Assembly (NCBI RefSeq): GCF_036946125.1
Contig: NZ_JAQIJT010000001.1
Coordinates: forward strand, 892,501-956,500
From: Sphingomonas adhaesiva
Lineage (GTDB): Bacteria > Pseudomonadota > Alphaproteobacteria > Sphingomonadales > Sphingomonadaceae
Length of the DNA: 64,000 nucleotides
Reading direction: 5' to 3'
Position numbers and translations under genes: made by a program. This document shows, in pieces, positions 35,629 through 44,685 of this stretch. Numbering within the stretch: the stretch's first letter is position 1; every line of letters starts with the position of its first letter. A model generated the notes under the pieces. That model was not told the origin of the DNA, ran no database searches, and worked only from the letters and a program-made list of their open reading frames with translations.

Positions 35629-36120
35629 TCAGAGGTTCGCCTGTTCCTCCTGCGGCAGGTCGGCATCGGGGGGATAATAGAGCGACGCGCATTCGTCGCG
35701 CAGGCAGCCGCCCTCGATCACGATATCGTCGCGGTAGGCGTCGGCGATGAAGGCGAGCGTATCGACGTGGCGTGCCTCGAAATACATCTCGTGCACGTCG
35801 TCGCGTCCGGCGCCGTAGACGACGCGGCCGACCTTCGACCAGATCGACGCCATGGTGCACATGCCGCACGGCTGGAGCGTGGAATAGAGCGTCGCACCGC
35901 GCAGTTCCTGCTCGCCGATCCCCTCGCACGCGCGTCGAATCGCCATCATCTCCGCATGGGCGGTGGCGTCGGGCAGTTCCTCGGTCTGGTTGCGCTCGCC
36001 CGCGATCACGCGGCCGTCGAGGACGATCACGCTCCCCAGCGGAGAGGAGGCGGGGTCGGAGCCCCCGGACCGGGCGATCGCGATCGCCTCGCGCATCCAG
36101 CGTTCGTCGTCGTTCGTCAT
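35629..36120 (-). CDS. CMP/dCMP-type (guanine deaminase-like) nucleoside deaminase
   Basis: 163 residues with the zinc-deaminase motifs HAEMMAIRRAC (catalytic Glu) and STLQPCGMCTMASIWS. The C-terminal VYGAGRDDVHEMYFEARHVDTLAFIADAYRDDI is longer than in TadA. The sequence fits guanine deaminase-like or other small-molecule deaminases better than the tRNA enzyme, but the substrate is uncertain. ATG 36120 gives the standard N-terminus. The stop lies 104 bases before the LOV kinase start, a gap with no clear signal beyond GC-rich direct and inverted pieces. Confidence 0.82.
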   Translation of the reverse strand: MTNDDERWMREAIAIARSGGSDPASSPLGSVIVLDGRVIAGERNQTEELPDATAHAEMMAIRRACEGIGEQELRGATLYSTLQPCGMCTMASIWSKVGRVVYGAGRDDVHEMYFEARHVDTLAFIADAYRDDIVIEGGCLRDECASLYYPPDADLPQEEQANL

Positions 36121-36142
36121 CCGGCCCCAACGAAGCAGCGCG

Positions 36143-37156
36143 TCACAATGTCCCGGGCGGGGTCCCCGGCGGCGGCGCGAGGTCGTAGGCGTGGCCGACC
36201 TCCGCCGCGACGAAGCGTTGCGCGGGGATGCCGTCCGCCGCGAGCGCATGCGCCAGGTCGTCGCGCGGCGCCTCGCGCGGTTCGTCGGTCAGCTGGAACG
36301 TGCCCCAGTGGATGCCGAGCGCGCGCGCCGCGCCGACATCGCGGAAGATGCGCACCGCCTCCGCCGGATCGACGTGCTGCGCGGTCATCAGCGCGCGCGG
36401 TTCGTAGGCGCCGATCGGGATCAGCGCGACATCGGGCGCGCCCAGCCGGTCGCGAACCTGCGCGAAGATGCGGCCGTCGCCATAGCCGGTGTCGCCGACG
36501 AACCAGACCGAGCCCGCGGGGCTGTCGAGCCAATGCCCGGCCCACAGCATCATCCGCGCGTCGCCGGGCCAGCGGTTGGACCAGTGACAGGCGGGGGTCA
36601 GCGTCGACGTCACGCCCTCGGCGAGCGCGATGCGCGCCCACCAGTCGCCCGCGACGCAGCGCGCGCCGGCGACCCCCTGGCGGACGATCGTGTCGTTGCC
36701 GAGCGGCATCGCCATCAGCGGCGCGTCGCGCGCGTGCAGCCGGCGCAGCGTGTCGATGTCGAGATGGTCGTAATGGCCGTGGCTGAGCACCACCGCGTCG
36801 ATCGGCGGCAGGTCGTCGAAGGCGATGCCGGGGGCGGTCACGCGCTTCGGGCCGATATGGCGGAACGGGCTGACACGCGGCGACCAGACCGGATCGGTCA
36901 GGATGTTGACGCCGGCGGCCTGTACCAGCAGCGAGGCGTGGCCGACCATGGTCACGCGGATGCCCGCGACGCGCGCGTCGGGCCGCGCCGTGTCGACCGG
37001 GACCGACCGGGGCCAGCGCGCGGCGCTCCCCGACAGCCGCCACTTCAGCACCGCGCCCAGCGACAGGTTGCCGGCGGGCGGCAGCCCGGGATTGGAGAAT
37101 CGCTCGCCGTCGAAATGGTCGCTCGGCGGCCCCTGATAGTAGCGGTTGCGGGTCAT
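36143..37156 (-). CDS. MBL-fold metallo-hydrolase (NAPE-PLD/UlaG-like)
   Basis: 337 residues with the metallo-beta-lactamase signature SHGHYDHLD, then TPACHWSNRW, GDTGY and GIHWGTFQLTDEP. The start TMVGHASLLVQAAGVNILTDPVWSPR is typical of the NAPE-PLD-like branch, which binds two zinc ions and cleaves phosphodiester or lactone bonds. Its ATG overlaps the stop of the UbiB-like kinase gene as ATGA, so the two are coupled. The substrate is unknown. Confidence 0.86.
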   Translation of the reverse strand: MTRNRYYQGPPSDHFDGERFSNPGLPPAGNLSLGAVLKWRLSGSAARWPRSVPVDTARPDARVAGIRVTMVGHASLLVQAAGVNILTDPVWSPRVSPFRHIGPKRVTAPGIAFDDLPPIDAVVLSHGHYDHLDIDTLRRLHARDAPLMAMPLGNDTIVRQGVAGARCVAGDWWARIALAEGVTSTLTPACHWSNRWPGDARMMLWAGHWLDSPAGSVWFVGDTGYGDGRIFAQVRDRLGAPDVALIPIGAYEPRALMTAQHVDPAEAVRIFRDVGAARALGIHWGTFQLTDEPREAPRDDLAHALAADGIPAQRFVAAEVGHAYDLAPPPGTPPGTL

Positions 37157-38487
37157 GCCGGAGCGTCGCGCCCGATCGCCGCGGCGGCAAGCCCGCGGAC
37201 GTCGACGCGCGCCTTCAGCCGCGCGGCGAGCAGCGCGGTGCCGCTCACCTTGCGCTGGACGAACAGGGTCTCGACATGGGGCACGTGCCACGTGGCGCGA
37301 TCGGCGATCATCGGCTGCGCTTCCTCGCGCACCACCGGCACGAAGGCGCGGTCGCCGAAGTCGAACGGACCGGGGCGGTTGAGCGCGTCGTCGATCGCGG
37401 CGATGATGCGGTCGATCGCGGCGCGGTGCGCGGTGGCGGCGGCGGCGCCGACGAAGCCGGTCTCCACCGCGACCTCGCGGATGCGGTCGCGGTCGCGGTC
37501 GAGCCCCGCCTCGATCAGGCGGCGATAGGCGGCGGCGGTGTCGGCGGGTACGTCGCGCGCGGCACCGAAATCGAGCAGGACCAGCGCGCCGGTGTCCGGC
37601 TGCCAGCGGTAATTGGCGAAATTGGGATCGGTCTGCATCATCCCGAAGTCGAACAGCTCGCGCAGCACCAGCGTGACGAGCGATGTCATCGCGGTGTCGC
37701 GCGCGTCCTGCGGTGCGTCGGCGAGCGCCTCGATCGGCTGGCCGGGGAGGAAGTCCATGGCCAGCACGCGGCGGGTGGTCAGCGCTTCCTCCAGCGCGGG
37801 CACGACATAGCGGGGATCGCCCGCCAGCCGCTCGCGGTAACGGCGCATCTGCCCGCCCTCGCGCACATAATCGGCCTCCTCCGCGAGCTGGCGCTTGGCC
37901 TCGCCCAGCAGCGGCGCGAGATCGAGCCCGGGCGGCAGCAGGCCCGAGACGCGCAGCAGCGTCGCGACATTGTCGACGTCGGAGCCGATGCTGTCGGCGA
38001 CGCCGGGATATTGCACCTTGATCGCCAGCTGCCGCCCGTCGGGCAGCGTGGCGCGGTGGACCTGACCGATCGACGCGGCGGCGATCGGCGACGCCTCGAA
38101 ATGCCGGAAGCGGCGGCGCCAGTCCGCACCCCATTCGGCGCGCAGTACGCCATCGAGCTGCCGCGGCGGCATGCGATAGGCCTGGTCGCGCAGCCGTGCG
38201 AGGATCGCCGACAGCTCCGCGGGCAGCAGGTCGCCCGCGTCCATCGAGATCATCTGCCCCAGCTTCATCGCGGCGCCGCGCAGGTGCGAGAGCCGGTCGG
38301 CGACGCGCGTGGCGTTGGCCGGGGTGAGGACGAGATCGCTGACCCGCGGGCGCTCCCCCGCGGCGAGACGGCGCGCGCCCTCCGCCAGCATCCCGCCCGC
38401 CACCCCGCCGGCGAGCCGCCCGAAGCCGCCGATGCGCGCGAGGCGACCGCTGGGGACGGGGCGGTGGCGGTGAGTGTCGTCGGTCAT
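37153..38487 (-). CDS. ABC1/AarF-UbiB atypical kinase
   Basis: 444 residues of the ABC1 family: GAAMKLGQMISMDAGDLLPAELS (the KxGQ motif, near residue 75), AAASIGQVHRATLPDGRQLAIKVQYPG, and QTDPNFANYRWQPDTGALVLLDFGAARDV with the kinase-like DFG. Family members act as ATPases in ubiquinone synthesis and lipid handling. This one lacks the C-terminal membrane helices of UbiB, so it is more like the AarF/ADCK paralogues. It starts the operon with the MBL-fold gene. Confidence 0.88.
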   Translation of the reverse strand: MTDDTHRHRPVPSGRLARIGGFGRLAGGVAGGMLAEGARRLAAGERPRVSDLVLTPANATRVADRLSHLRGAAMKLGQMISMDAGDLLPAELSAILARLRDQAYRMPPRQLDGVLRAEWGADWRRRFRHFEASPIAAASIGQVHRATLPDGRQLAIKVQYPGVADSIGSDVDNVATLLRVSGLLPPGLDLAPLLGEAKRQLAEEADYVREGGQMRRYRERLAGDPRYVVPALEEALTTRRVLAMDFLPGQPIEALADAPQDARDTAMTSLVTLVLRELFDFGMMQTDPNFANYRWQPDTGALVLLDFGAARDVPADTAAAYRRLIEAGLDRDRDRIREVAVETGFVGAAAATAHRAAIDRIIAAIDDALNRPGPFDFGDRAFVPVVREEAQPMIADRATWHVPHVETLFVQRKVSGTALLAARLKARVDVRGLAAAAIGRDAPA

Positions 38488-38833
38488 GGCGCGACAGCGC
38501 GGCGGGCGGGGGAGGGTTCCCGCTCACCGTCGTCACCCCGGGCTTGTCCCGGGGTCCAGGGTTTCACGAACCGACGCTATACGCCTCCCCGGCGAAGGCG
38601 GGGCTTTTGCGAAAACGGGCGCAACGGCATCGAATCCACGCCGTGCTCCTGCGCAGGTAGGAGCCCAGGGGCCAGCACATCAACGCCTTATGGGACCTGC
38701 AACCCTGGGCTCCTGCCTACGCAGGAGCACGGTGTAGCCTTTTGCAAAGGTCCCGCCTTCGCCGGGAAGTGCTTCAGTTCGAATGAATCGGGGTGCCGGG
38801 ACAGGCCCGGTATGACGAAGAAGGCATTCCCGT
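38488..38833. repeat. 346-base gap: REP-like unit, dispersed stem-loop repeat, REP-like unit
   Basis: No gene was found here. From left: a REP-like palindrome at 38532-38559 (GTCACCCCGGGCTTGTCCC...), the 179-bp stem-loop repeat at 38588-38766 described separately, and a REP-like unit at 38790-38816 ending GGTATGAC. The gap separates the start of the UbiB-like gene from the end of the alcohol dehydrogenase gene (same strand), so it must also hold the promoter for the former. Confidence 0.65.
38588..38766. repeat. dispersed stem-loop repeat, copy 1
   Basis: Perfect 15-bp outer arms (CCCGGCGAAGGCGGG and its complement, 38588-38602 and 38752-38766). TTTTGCGAAAA/TTTTGCAAAG borders follow. Inner 29-base arms (38642-38670 and 38703-38731, starting CGTGCTCCTGCG) pair at 27 of 29 positions around a loop containing AACGCCTTATGGGACCTG. 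The same core is found at 57048-57198. Confidence 0.8.
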
Positions 38834-39955
38834 TCAAGGAACCAGCACGACCTTCACGCAATCGCCGCGCGCCTGTGCCGCGATCGCTGCGTTGATGTCC
38901 GCCAGCGGGAAGGTCGTCACCAGCCGGTCGAAGGGGAAGCGGCCGGCGCGGTGGGCGGCGATCAGCTCGGGGATGAAGGTCTGCGGATCGCTGTCGCCCT
39001 CCATGATGCCGATGACGCGCTGGCCATAGGTAATCATGCCCGCGATGTTGATCGACAGCGCCTCGTCCGCGCGGTGGGGTACGCCGACCAGCCCCAGCAT
39101 CCCGCGCGGGGCGAGCGCGGCCAGCGCGGCCTCGATCGCGGGGACGCGGCCGCTGGTGTCGAACGCGAAATCGGTGCCGCCGGGCAGGATCGCGCGGATC
39201 GCGTCGGTCACGTCGCCCGCGGCGGGATCGATCACATGGGTCGCGCCCAGTTCCATCGCGAGGTCGCGGCGGGCCGCGACCGGCTCGACCAGGATGATCG
39301 TCGCGCATTCGCGCAGCGCCGCGCCCATGACGGCGGCCAGGCCGACCGGGCCACCCCCGACGATTGCGATCGACGAACCGGCATGACACGCCAGCGAGCG
39401 CATCACGCCGCCCGCGCCGGTCTGGAACCCGCAGCCGAGCGGGCCGAGGATGTCGAGCGGGGCGTCGTCGTCGGTCACCTTCACGACGTTGCGCGCCCGC
39501 ACGATGGTGTCGGCGGCGAAGCTGGACTGGCCGAAGAAGTGCGACGAGATCGCCTCATCGCCGCCATCCTTGTCCTGGCCGGCAAATGCCTTCGACCCGT
39601 CCTCCAGCCGCATCCCGGCATAGTTGAGCGGGGGGAAGTCGCGGCAATAGCTGGGCAGATGCTCGGCACAGCGCTCGCAATGGCCGCAGCTGGAGAAGCC
39701 GAGCACGACGCGGTCGCCGACCGCCAGCCCCTCGACCCCCTCGCCGACCGCCGCGATCGTGCCCGCGCCCTCGTGGCCCAGCACCGCGGGGAGGGGGTAG
39801 GGCGCGAACTGGTCGCGGAAGATGAGATCGGTGTGGCACAGCCCGACGCCCGCGATCCGCACCTGCACCTCACCCGCGCGGGGCGCCTCCACCTCCACCG
39901 TCTCGATCGAAAAGTCGCCCTGCGGCTGGCGGGCGACGGCGGCGGTGGTCTGCAT
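38834..39955 (-). CDS. zinc-dependent MDR alcohol dehydrogenase (aryl-alcohol dehydrogenase-like)
   Basis: 373 residues. Catalytic zinc ligands are in GLCHTDL and GHEGAG, the structural zinc site is CGHCERCAEHLPSYC (four cysteines), and the NAD loop is AIVGGGPVGLAAVMGAAL. The sequence resembles class III-like and benzyl alcohol dehydrogenases. It is probably the second step after the nearby P450, oxidising a hydroxylated product to aldehyde or ketone. It follows the AraC gene by 15 bases. Confidence 0.9.
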   Translation of the reverse strand: MQTTAAVARQPQGDFSIETVEVEAPRAGEVQVRIAGVGLCHTDLIFRDQFAPYPLPAVLGHEGAGTIAAVGEGVEGLAVGDRVVLGFSSCGHCERCAEHLPSYCRDFPPLNYAGMRLEDGSKAFAGQDKDGGDEAISSHFFGQSSFAADTIVRARNVVKVTDDDAPLDILGPLGCGFQTGAGGVMRSLACHAGSSIAIVGGGPVGLAAVMGAALRECATIILVEPVAARRDLAMELGATHVIDPAAGDVTDAIRAILPGGTDFAFDTSGRVPAIEAALAALAPRGMLGLVGVPHRADEALSINIAGMITYGQRVIGIMEGDSDPQTFIPELIAAHRAGRFPFDRLVTTFPLADINAAIAAQARGDCVKVVLVP

Positions 39956-39970
39956 GGCGGGTAGGTTCCT

Positions 39971-40819
39971 CTACTGGATCGTCTGGCGCCAGCCGCTCGG
40001 GGTCTGGCCGGCATATTGGCGGAAGGCGCGGGTGAAATGGCTCTGGCTGGTGAACCCCAGCTGGTCGGCGATCGCGGCGATCGGCAAGTCCGACCCGCCG
40101 AGCAGTTCCTGCGCACGGTCGAGCCGCGCCTTCATGACATATTGGTGCGGGGTGGTGCCGGTCGCCTTCTTGAACACGCGGCAGAAGTGCGACGGCGTCA
40201 GTTCGGCCTGCCGCGCGAGCGCCTCCAGGCTGTGTTCCGCCTCCGGACGCGCCAGAATCTCGTTCATGATCTGATGGATGCGATAGGCCGACGCGTCCGC
40301 GCTGGGGATCGGCGCCTCGGTCGGGCCCATGCTGCCGCGTAACGTGTGCGCGCGCAGCGCGTCGAGCAGGGTACTGATATAGGCCTCGCGTTCGTTCGTC
40401 GGGGCGGCGTAAAGCTCGCCCAGAATCTGCCGCGTGAGCGCGATGCCCAGCGGGTCGGCGAAGGCGAAGCGCATCGCCTGGAACTGCTCGACCGCACTCG
40501 CCCGGCGCAGCTCGGCCAGCGGCACGGAAACGGTGACCACGTCGAGCTCGCCGTCGATCCGCCAGCCGGTGCTGACATCGGCCGGCACGATCGTGGCGCA
40601 GCCGGGCACCGAGCGCTCGCTGCTCCAGTGATCGGCCTGCCACAGCCGGGTATCGGGCTTTCCGCCGACATGGACGACGAAAACGGGATCGACCAGCGCG
40701 GGCAGCTCGTAGCTGCCGATGAACTGGCGCCAGCGCGCGAACTGCCACGCGCCGATGTTCACGCTGCGATCGGGGGCGCGCCCGATCGTCTTGGCGATGA
40801 TCGTCTCGTTGGTCGGCAT
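39971..40819 (-). CDS. AraC-family regulator of the P450 cluster
   Basis: 282 residues. The C-terminal double helix-turn-helix (about 185-280) reads LEALARQAELTPSHFCRVFKKATGTTPHQYVMKARL and IAAIADQLGFTSQSHFTRAFRQYAGQTPSGWR. The N-terminal half is a ligand-sensing domain like that of AraC-binding-like (AraC_binding_2) factors. ATG 40819 is preceded by a strong AGAGGAGGG site; the upstream ATGs overlap the P450 stop and lack one. It is encoded within the operon it probably controls. Confidence 0.9.
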   Translation of the reverse strand: MPTNETIIAKTIGRAPDRSVNIGAWQFARWRQFIGSYELPALVDPVFVVHVGGKPDTRLWQADHWSSERSVPGCATIVPADVSTGWRIDGELDVVTVSVPLAELRRASAVEQFQAMRFAFADPLGIALTRQILGELYAAPTNEREAYISTLLDALRAHTLRGSMGPTEAPIPSADASAYRIHQIMNEILARPEAEHSLEALARQAELTPSHFCRVFKKATGTTPHQYVMKARLDRAQELLGGSDLPIAAIADQLGFTSQSHFTRAFRQYAGQTPSGWRQTIQ

Positions 40820-40839
40820 CGCGGGCAGCCCTCCTCTCA

Positions 40840-42057
40840 TCATGCAGGCCGCAGGATGACGTCGAGGTTCTTCAGGCCGTTGATGAAGTTCGACCGGAAG
40901 CGTCGCGGCGGCGCTTGCACCGCGAAGGATGTAACACGCTCGGCCAGCATGTCGAAGGCGATGCGCAGCTGCATCTCCGCCAGCCGCGAGCCGACGCAGA
41001 CGTGCTGGCCGGCGCCGAAGCCGACATGCTGCGCCCCCCGTCGCCGCACGTCGAAGCGGTCGGCATCGGGGAAGACCGCCTCGTCGCGATTGGCGGCGAT
41101 ATACCACAGCACGACCTTGTCGCCCTTCGCCACGGGACGCCCGCCGATGGTCGTGTCCTGCGTCGCGGTGCGGCGCATGTGCATGACGGGGCTGGCATAG
41201 CGGACGATCTCGGGAGCGGCGGTCTTCAACAGGTCGCGGTCGGCGCGGATCGCATTCCATTGGTCGGGATGCGCGGCGAAGGCGGCGACCCCGTGGCTGA
41301 GCGAATTGCGCGTCGTCTCGTTGCCGCCGACCAGCACCAGGATCAGGTTGCCGACGAAATCGCCGAACGGCACGGGCACGCCGTCGATCTCGGCATTGGC
41401 GAGGAGCGAGGCGATGTCGCCGCTGGGCTCGGCGCGGCGCGCCTCGAACAGCCCTTGCGCAAAGGCGAAGAACTCGCCCAGCGTCGCCGCCATCGCCTCC
41501 GGGCTCTGGCGGAATTCGGGATCGTCCTCCCCGACGAAGGCGTTGGTCCAGTCGTACAGCTTCGGCCACAGGTCGATCGAGACGCCGAGCAGCTCCGCCA
41601 GCGTCATCAGCGGCAGGGGCGCCGATAGCGCCGGGACGAGGTCGATCGGCTCGCCCGGCGGGATGTCGGCGATCAGCGCGGCGACGCGCTCGCGGATGCG
41701 CGCCTCGATCCCGTCGAGCCGCACCGGGGACAGCGCGGGCATGACGAACCTGCGGTAGCGGGTGTGGATCGGCGGATCGCGCGAGATGAAGGGGATGCCG
41801 ATCGCGGACTCGCCCGCGCCGGTCAGCCCGACCTCGTTCTCGTTGAAGATGCGGTGGCCGCCGTTCTCGTGCGCGGAGGAAAACAGCTGCGGCTGGCGCG
41901 ATACCTCGACGATGTCGGCGTGGCGCGTCACCGCCCAGAAGCCCGCGCCGTCGCTCTCCGGGTTCCAATGGACCGGATCGTCGCGGCGCAGCGCGGCGAA
42001 CGTGTCCCACGGGACCCCGGCCTCGTAGAGCGCGGGGTCCTTCAGATCGACGGTCAT
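40840..42057 (-). CDS. cytochrome P450 monooxygenase
   Basis: 405 residues, soluble bacterial class I type. It has the oxygen-binding I-helix LVGGNETTRNS (Gly-Gly-Asn-Glu-Thr-Thr), an ExxR in APEIVRYASPVMHMRRTA, and heme loop HVGFGAGQHVCVGSRLAEMQ with the axial cysteine. Relatives in sphingomonads hydroxylate terpenes, alkyl chains or steroids; the substrate is not evident. No ferredoxin or reductase gene lies nearby, so electrons must come from elsewhere. It is 3 bases from the TonB receptor start side and upstream of the AraC gene. Confidence 0.92.
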   Translation of the reverse strand: MTVDLKDPALYEAGVPWDTFAALRRDDPVHWNPESDGAGFWAVTRHADIVEVSRQPQLFSSAHENGGHRIFNENEVGLTGAGESAIGIPFISRDPPIHTRYRRFVMPALSPVRLDGIEARIRERVAALIADIPPGEPIDLVPALSAPLPLMTLAELLGVSIDLWPKLYDWTNAFVGEDDPEFRQSPEAMAATLGEFFAFAQGLFEARRAEPSGDIASLLANAEIDGVPVPFGDFVGNLILVLVGGNETTRNSLSHGVAAFAAHPDQWNAIRADRDLLKTAAPEIVRYASPVMHMRRTATQDTTIGGRPVAKGDKVVLWYIAANRDEAVFPDADRFDVRRRGAQHVGFGAGQHVCVGSRLAEMQLRIAFDMLAERVTSFAVQAPPRRFRSNFINGLKNLDVILRPA

Positions 42058-42059
42058 GG

Positions 42060-44363
42060 TCAGAACGCCACCCGGATCGAACCGCCATAGGTGCGCGGCG
42101 TCGAGGGGACGAGGAAGTTGTACGGGAAGCCCGCGCCGCGCAGGTCGAGGCCGTAAGCGTAGGTGCGCGCGTTGAAGAGGTTGTTGGCGAACGCCTTGAA
42201 CGTGATCCGCCCGGTCGTCAGCGCGGCGGTCAGGTTGACCTTCGCATAGCCCTCCTGCTGCAGTTCGCTGTTCTGCTGCGCGGTGCCGACGGCGTTGACG
42301 GTGTTGAAGGGCGAGAAATACTGGCGCAAGAAATAGGCGACGCTGGGCGATACCGTCAGCCCGTCGGTGCCGTTCCTGAACAGCGTCAGGTCGACCCCGC
42401 CCTGCGCGGTGAAGCGGGGGGCGAAGGGCAAATCGTTGCCGTTGAGCACCGTGTTCTGGAGCGTCAGCTCCTTGTACTGGGCATGCAGATAGCCGGCCGC
42501 CGCGGTCAGCGTGATGGCGGGCGACACGCGCAGCCGCGCCTCACCCTCGGCGCCGTACACCTCCGCCTTGGGTGCGTTGACCAGGAACGACACCGGGCCG
42601 GGGCGCGTGTCCTGCACCTGCTGGTTGCTGTAATCGTAGTAGAAGCCGGCGGCGGTCAGCGTCAGCGCATTGTCGAAATAGCGCCCCTTCACGCCGACCT
42701 CATAGGCGTTGACCCGTTCCGGCGCGATATAGTTGATCCCCGCCGACGAGGTGTAGCCGCCGCCGTTGAACGCGCCCGAGCGATAGCCGCGATTGTAGCT
42801 CGCATAGACCAATGTCCCGCCGTCGAACGTATAGGCGAGCGAGACGCGCCCGGTCAGCGCGTTGTTGCGGCCGTCGAGCGCGAAGCGCGCGGCCGGATCG
42901 TAGGGGCAGGTGCCGGGCACGCCCGCGCACGGCACGGTGGTGGCGAGCGGCGTCTGCGCGCCGCCGACATCGCCGGCGAAGAGATAGGCATAGCCGTCGC
43001 TGTAACGACTGCGATCCCAGGTGTAGCGCGCGCCCAGCGTGAGGACGAGCTTCTCGGTCAGGTCGTAGTCGCCCTGCGCGAAGACCGCATACGAACGGCG
43101 TGTCTGGCGGTAATGCTGGAAGAAGCCGCCGTTGACGCCAGGCCCGAGCGCCTGCCCGATGTTGAAGGTGTTGTCGGTGGTGACCTGGTCCCAGCCGTAG
43201 AAGCCGCCCGCGACCAGCTTCAGCCGGTCGCCCGCATAGTTGACGCGCGCCTCCTCGCTGAACTGCTGGAAATTCGAGCGCCAGTTGATGTCGAGCACGT
43301 CGAGCGGCGAGCCGTCGGCGGCCTGTTGCAGGTTCTGCGCGCCGCCGTCGCGCGAGGTGATCGAGGTGAAGGTGAGCGTCGGCGACAGCTCGTAGGCGAT
43401 GGTCGCGGAGGCGCCGTACGCCTCGGTCCGGTTCAGGCCGATGCGGTTCTCATTGGTCTGGAAGAAGCCGAGCCCGGTGCGGAACGGCTGGAGCCCGTGG
43501 ACCGCCGCCTGCGTGCCGCGGTCGCGCCCGCCATAGACCTTCAGCCTGATGTCGAGCGGGCCGTCGCCCGGGCGGATGCGCAGCACGGCGCGGCCCTGAA
43601 GCGTGTTCTGCGAATTGGCGTCGCGGCCGCCGGGGAAGACGTTGTCGATCTGCCCGTCGCCCTGCGCGTAATTGCCCGAGATGCGCAGGCCGAGCTGGTT
43701 CTCGACCATCGTCGTCTCGATCGCGGCCTGCGCGGTATAGGTGTCGAAATTGCCGTAGCCGCCCTCGGCATAGCCGCTGTTGCCGTTCAGCGCGGGCGCC
43801 TTGGTGATGAAGTTGATCGCGCCGCCGGTGGTGTTGCGGCCGAAGAGCGTCCCCTGCGGTCCGCGCAGCACCTCGACCCGCTCCAGATCGAACAGCCCCA
43901 TGCCGTGCGCGGTACGGCTGGCGAGGTAGATGTCGTCGATATAGACGCCCACCGGCGAGGCCTGGTTCGAATTGTATTCGTTGGCGACGGAGATGCCGCG
44001 CAGCGAGAAGTTGGGCTGGGTGTTGCCGTAGGGGCTGCTGATCTGGAGGTTGGGCACCGCCGCGGCGAGGTTCGCCGAGTTGTTGATACCCTTCGTCGCG
44101 AGCGTGTTCCCCGCGATCGCGGAGACGGCGATCGGCACCGACAGCACCGATTGCTCGCGGCGCTGCGCGGTGACGACGATGTCGCCGTCGCCATCGCCGG
44201 CCACGCCCGTCTCCTGCGGCGCGGCGGTCGCGGTGACGGGGGCGGCGGAGGTGTCGGGGGAGGGGGCCGTGGCGGGGAGCGGGTCCGCGGACTGGGCATG
44301 CGCGACCGCAGGACATGCAAACGATACCCCTGCCAGCAGGACGGCGGTGATCCTGGCGCTCAT
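42060..44363 (-). CDS. TonB-dependent outer-membrane receptor
   Basis: 767 residues: a signal peptide (AVLLAGVSFACPAVAHAQ), TonB box-like DGDIVVTAQRREQ, a plug with SAIAGNTLATKGINNSANL and GRNTTGGAINFITK, then a 22-strand barrel ending in aromatic GGSIRVAF. The ribosome site AAGGAGAG lies just before ATG. It is first in the leftward P450-AraC-ADH run, so it likely imports the hydrophobic substrate of that pathway. No ferric-uptake genes accompany it, making a siderophore role less likely. Confidence 0.93.
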   Translation of the reverse strand: MSARITAVLLAGVSFACPAVAHAQSADPLPATAPSPDTSAAPVTATAAPQETGVAGDGDGDIVVTAQRREQSVLSVPIAVSAIAGNTLATKGINNSANLAAAVPNLQISSPYGNTQPNFSLRGISVANEYNSNQASPVGVYIDDIYLASRTAHGMGLFDLERVEVLRGPQGTLFGRNTTGGAINFITKAPALNGNSGYAEGGYGNFDTYTAQAAIETTMVENQLGLRISGNYAQGDGQIDNVFPGGRDANSQNTLQGRAVLRIRPGDGPLDIRLKVYGGRDRGTQAAVHGLQPFRTGLGFFQTNENRIGLNRTEAYGASATIAYELSPTLTFTSITSRDGGAQNLQQAADGSPLDVLDINWRSNFQQFSEEARVNYAGDRLKLVAGGFYGWDQVTTDNTFNIGQALGPGVNGGFFQHYRQTRRSYAVFAQGDYDLTEKLVLTLGARYTWDRSRYSDGYAYLFAGDVGGAQTPLATTVPCAGVPGTCPYDPAARFALDGRNNALTGRVSLAYTFDGGTLVYASYNRGYRSGAFNGGGYTSSAGINYIAPERVNAYEVGVKGRYFDNALTLTAAGFYYDYSNQQVQDTRPGPVSFLVNAPKAEVYGAEGEARLRVSPAITLTAAAGYLHAQYKELTLQNTVLNGNDLPFAPRFTAQGGVDLTLFRNGTDGLTVSPSVAYFLRQYFSPFNTVNAVGTAQQNSELQQEGYAKVNLTAALTTGRITFKAFANNLFNARTYAYGLDLRGAGFPYNFLVPSTPRTYGGSIRVAF

Positions 44364-44685
44364 GGCCCTCTCCTTGATGTCGAGGCGCTGAGACGGCCCC
44401 TTTTCATACCCCGGCTGTAGCGCAGGGCCGGGCGACGGGCGTTACATCGCCTTGCCCTGCTTTTTGACGTTTCTTGCGCTGCGCGGCGACGGCGGACGAC
44501 GTAGGCGCGCGGCGGAATGGGCGGCAAGTCGTTGCTATCGCGCGATTACGATCACGAATGCGCCGAAGCGTGGGGAATCGGCGGGAAGCCGTGCGGCGGC
44601 GGGCGGCCAGCGGATGGTCGATGTCATCGTTGCATCACATAGAGGTCGCGGCGGTGACGATGCCGCCGGGGGTGGGGACCTTCCG
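44364..44685. promoter_or_regulatory. 322-base divergent gap, TonB receptor / GH16
   Basis: Nothing coding is convincing here. The left part holds the receptor ribosome site and a T-rich stretch (GCTTTTTGACGTTTCTTGCG near 44459) that could include a promoter. The right part is GC-rich, with a GGTGACGATGCCGCC stretch before the GH16 start. No operator or riboswitch was recognised. Confidence 0.35.

Noticed and set aside
44364..44685. Cobalamin riboswitch ahead of the TonB receptor
   Set aside because: No B12-box-like sequence was seen, and the receptor is linked to a P450 and not to cobalamin genes.
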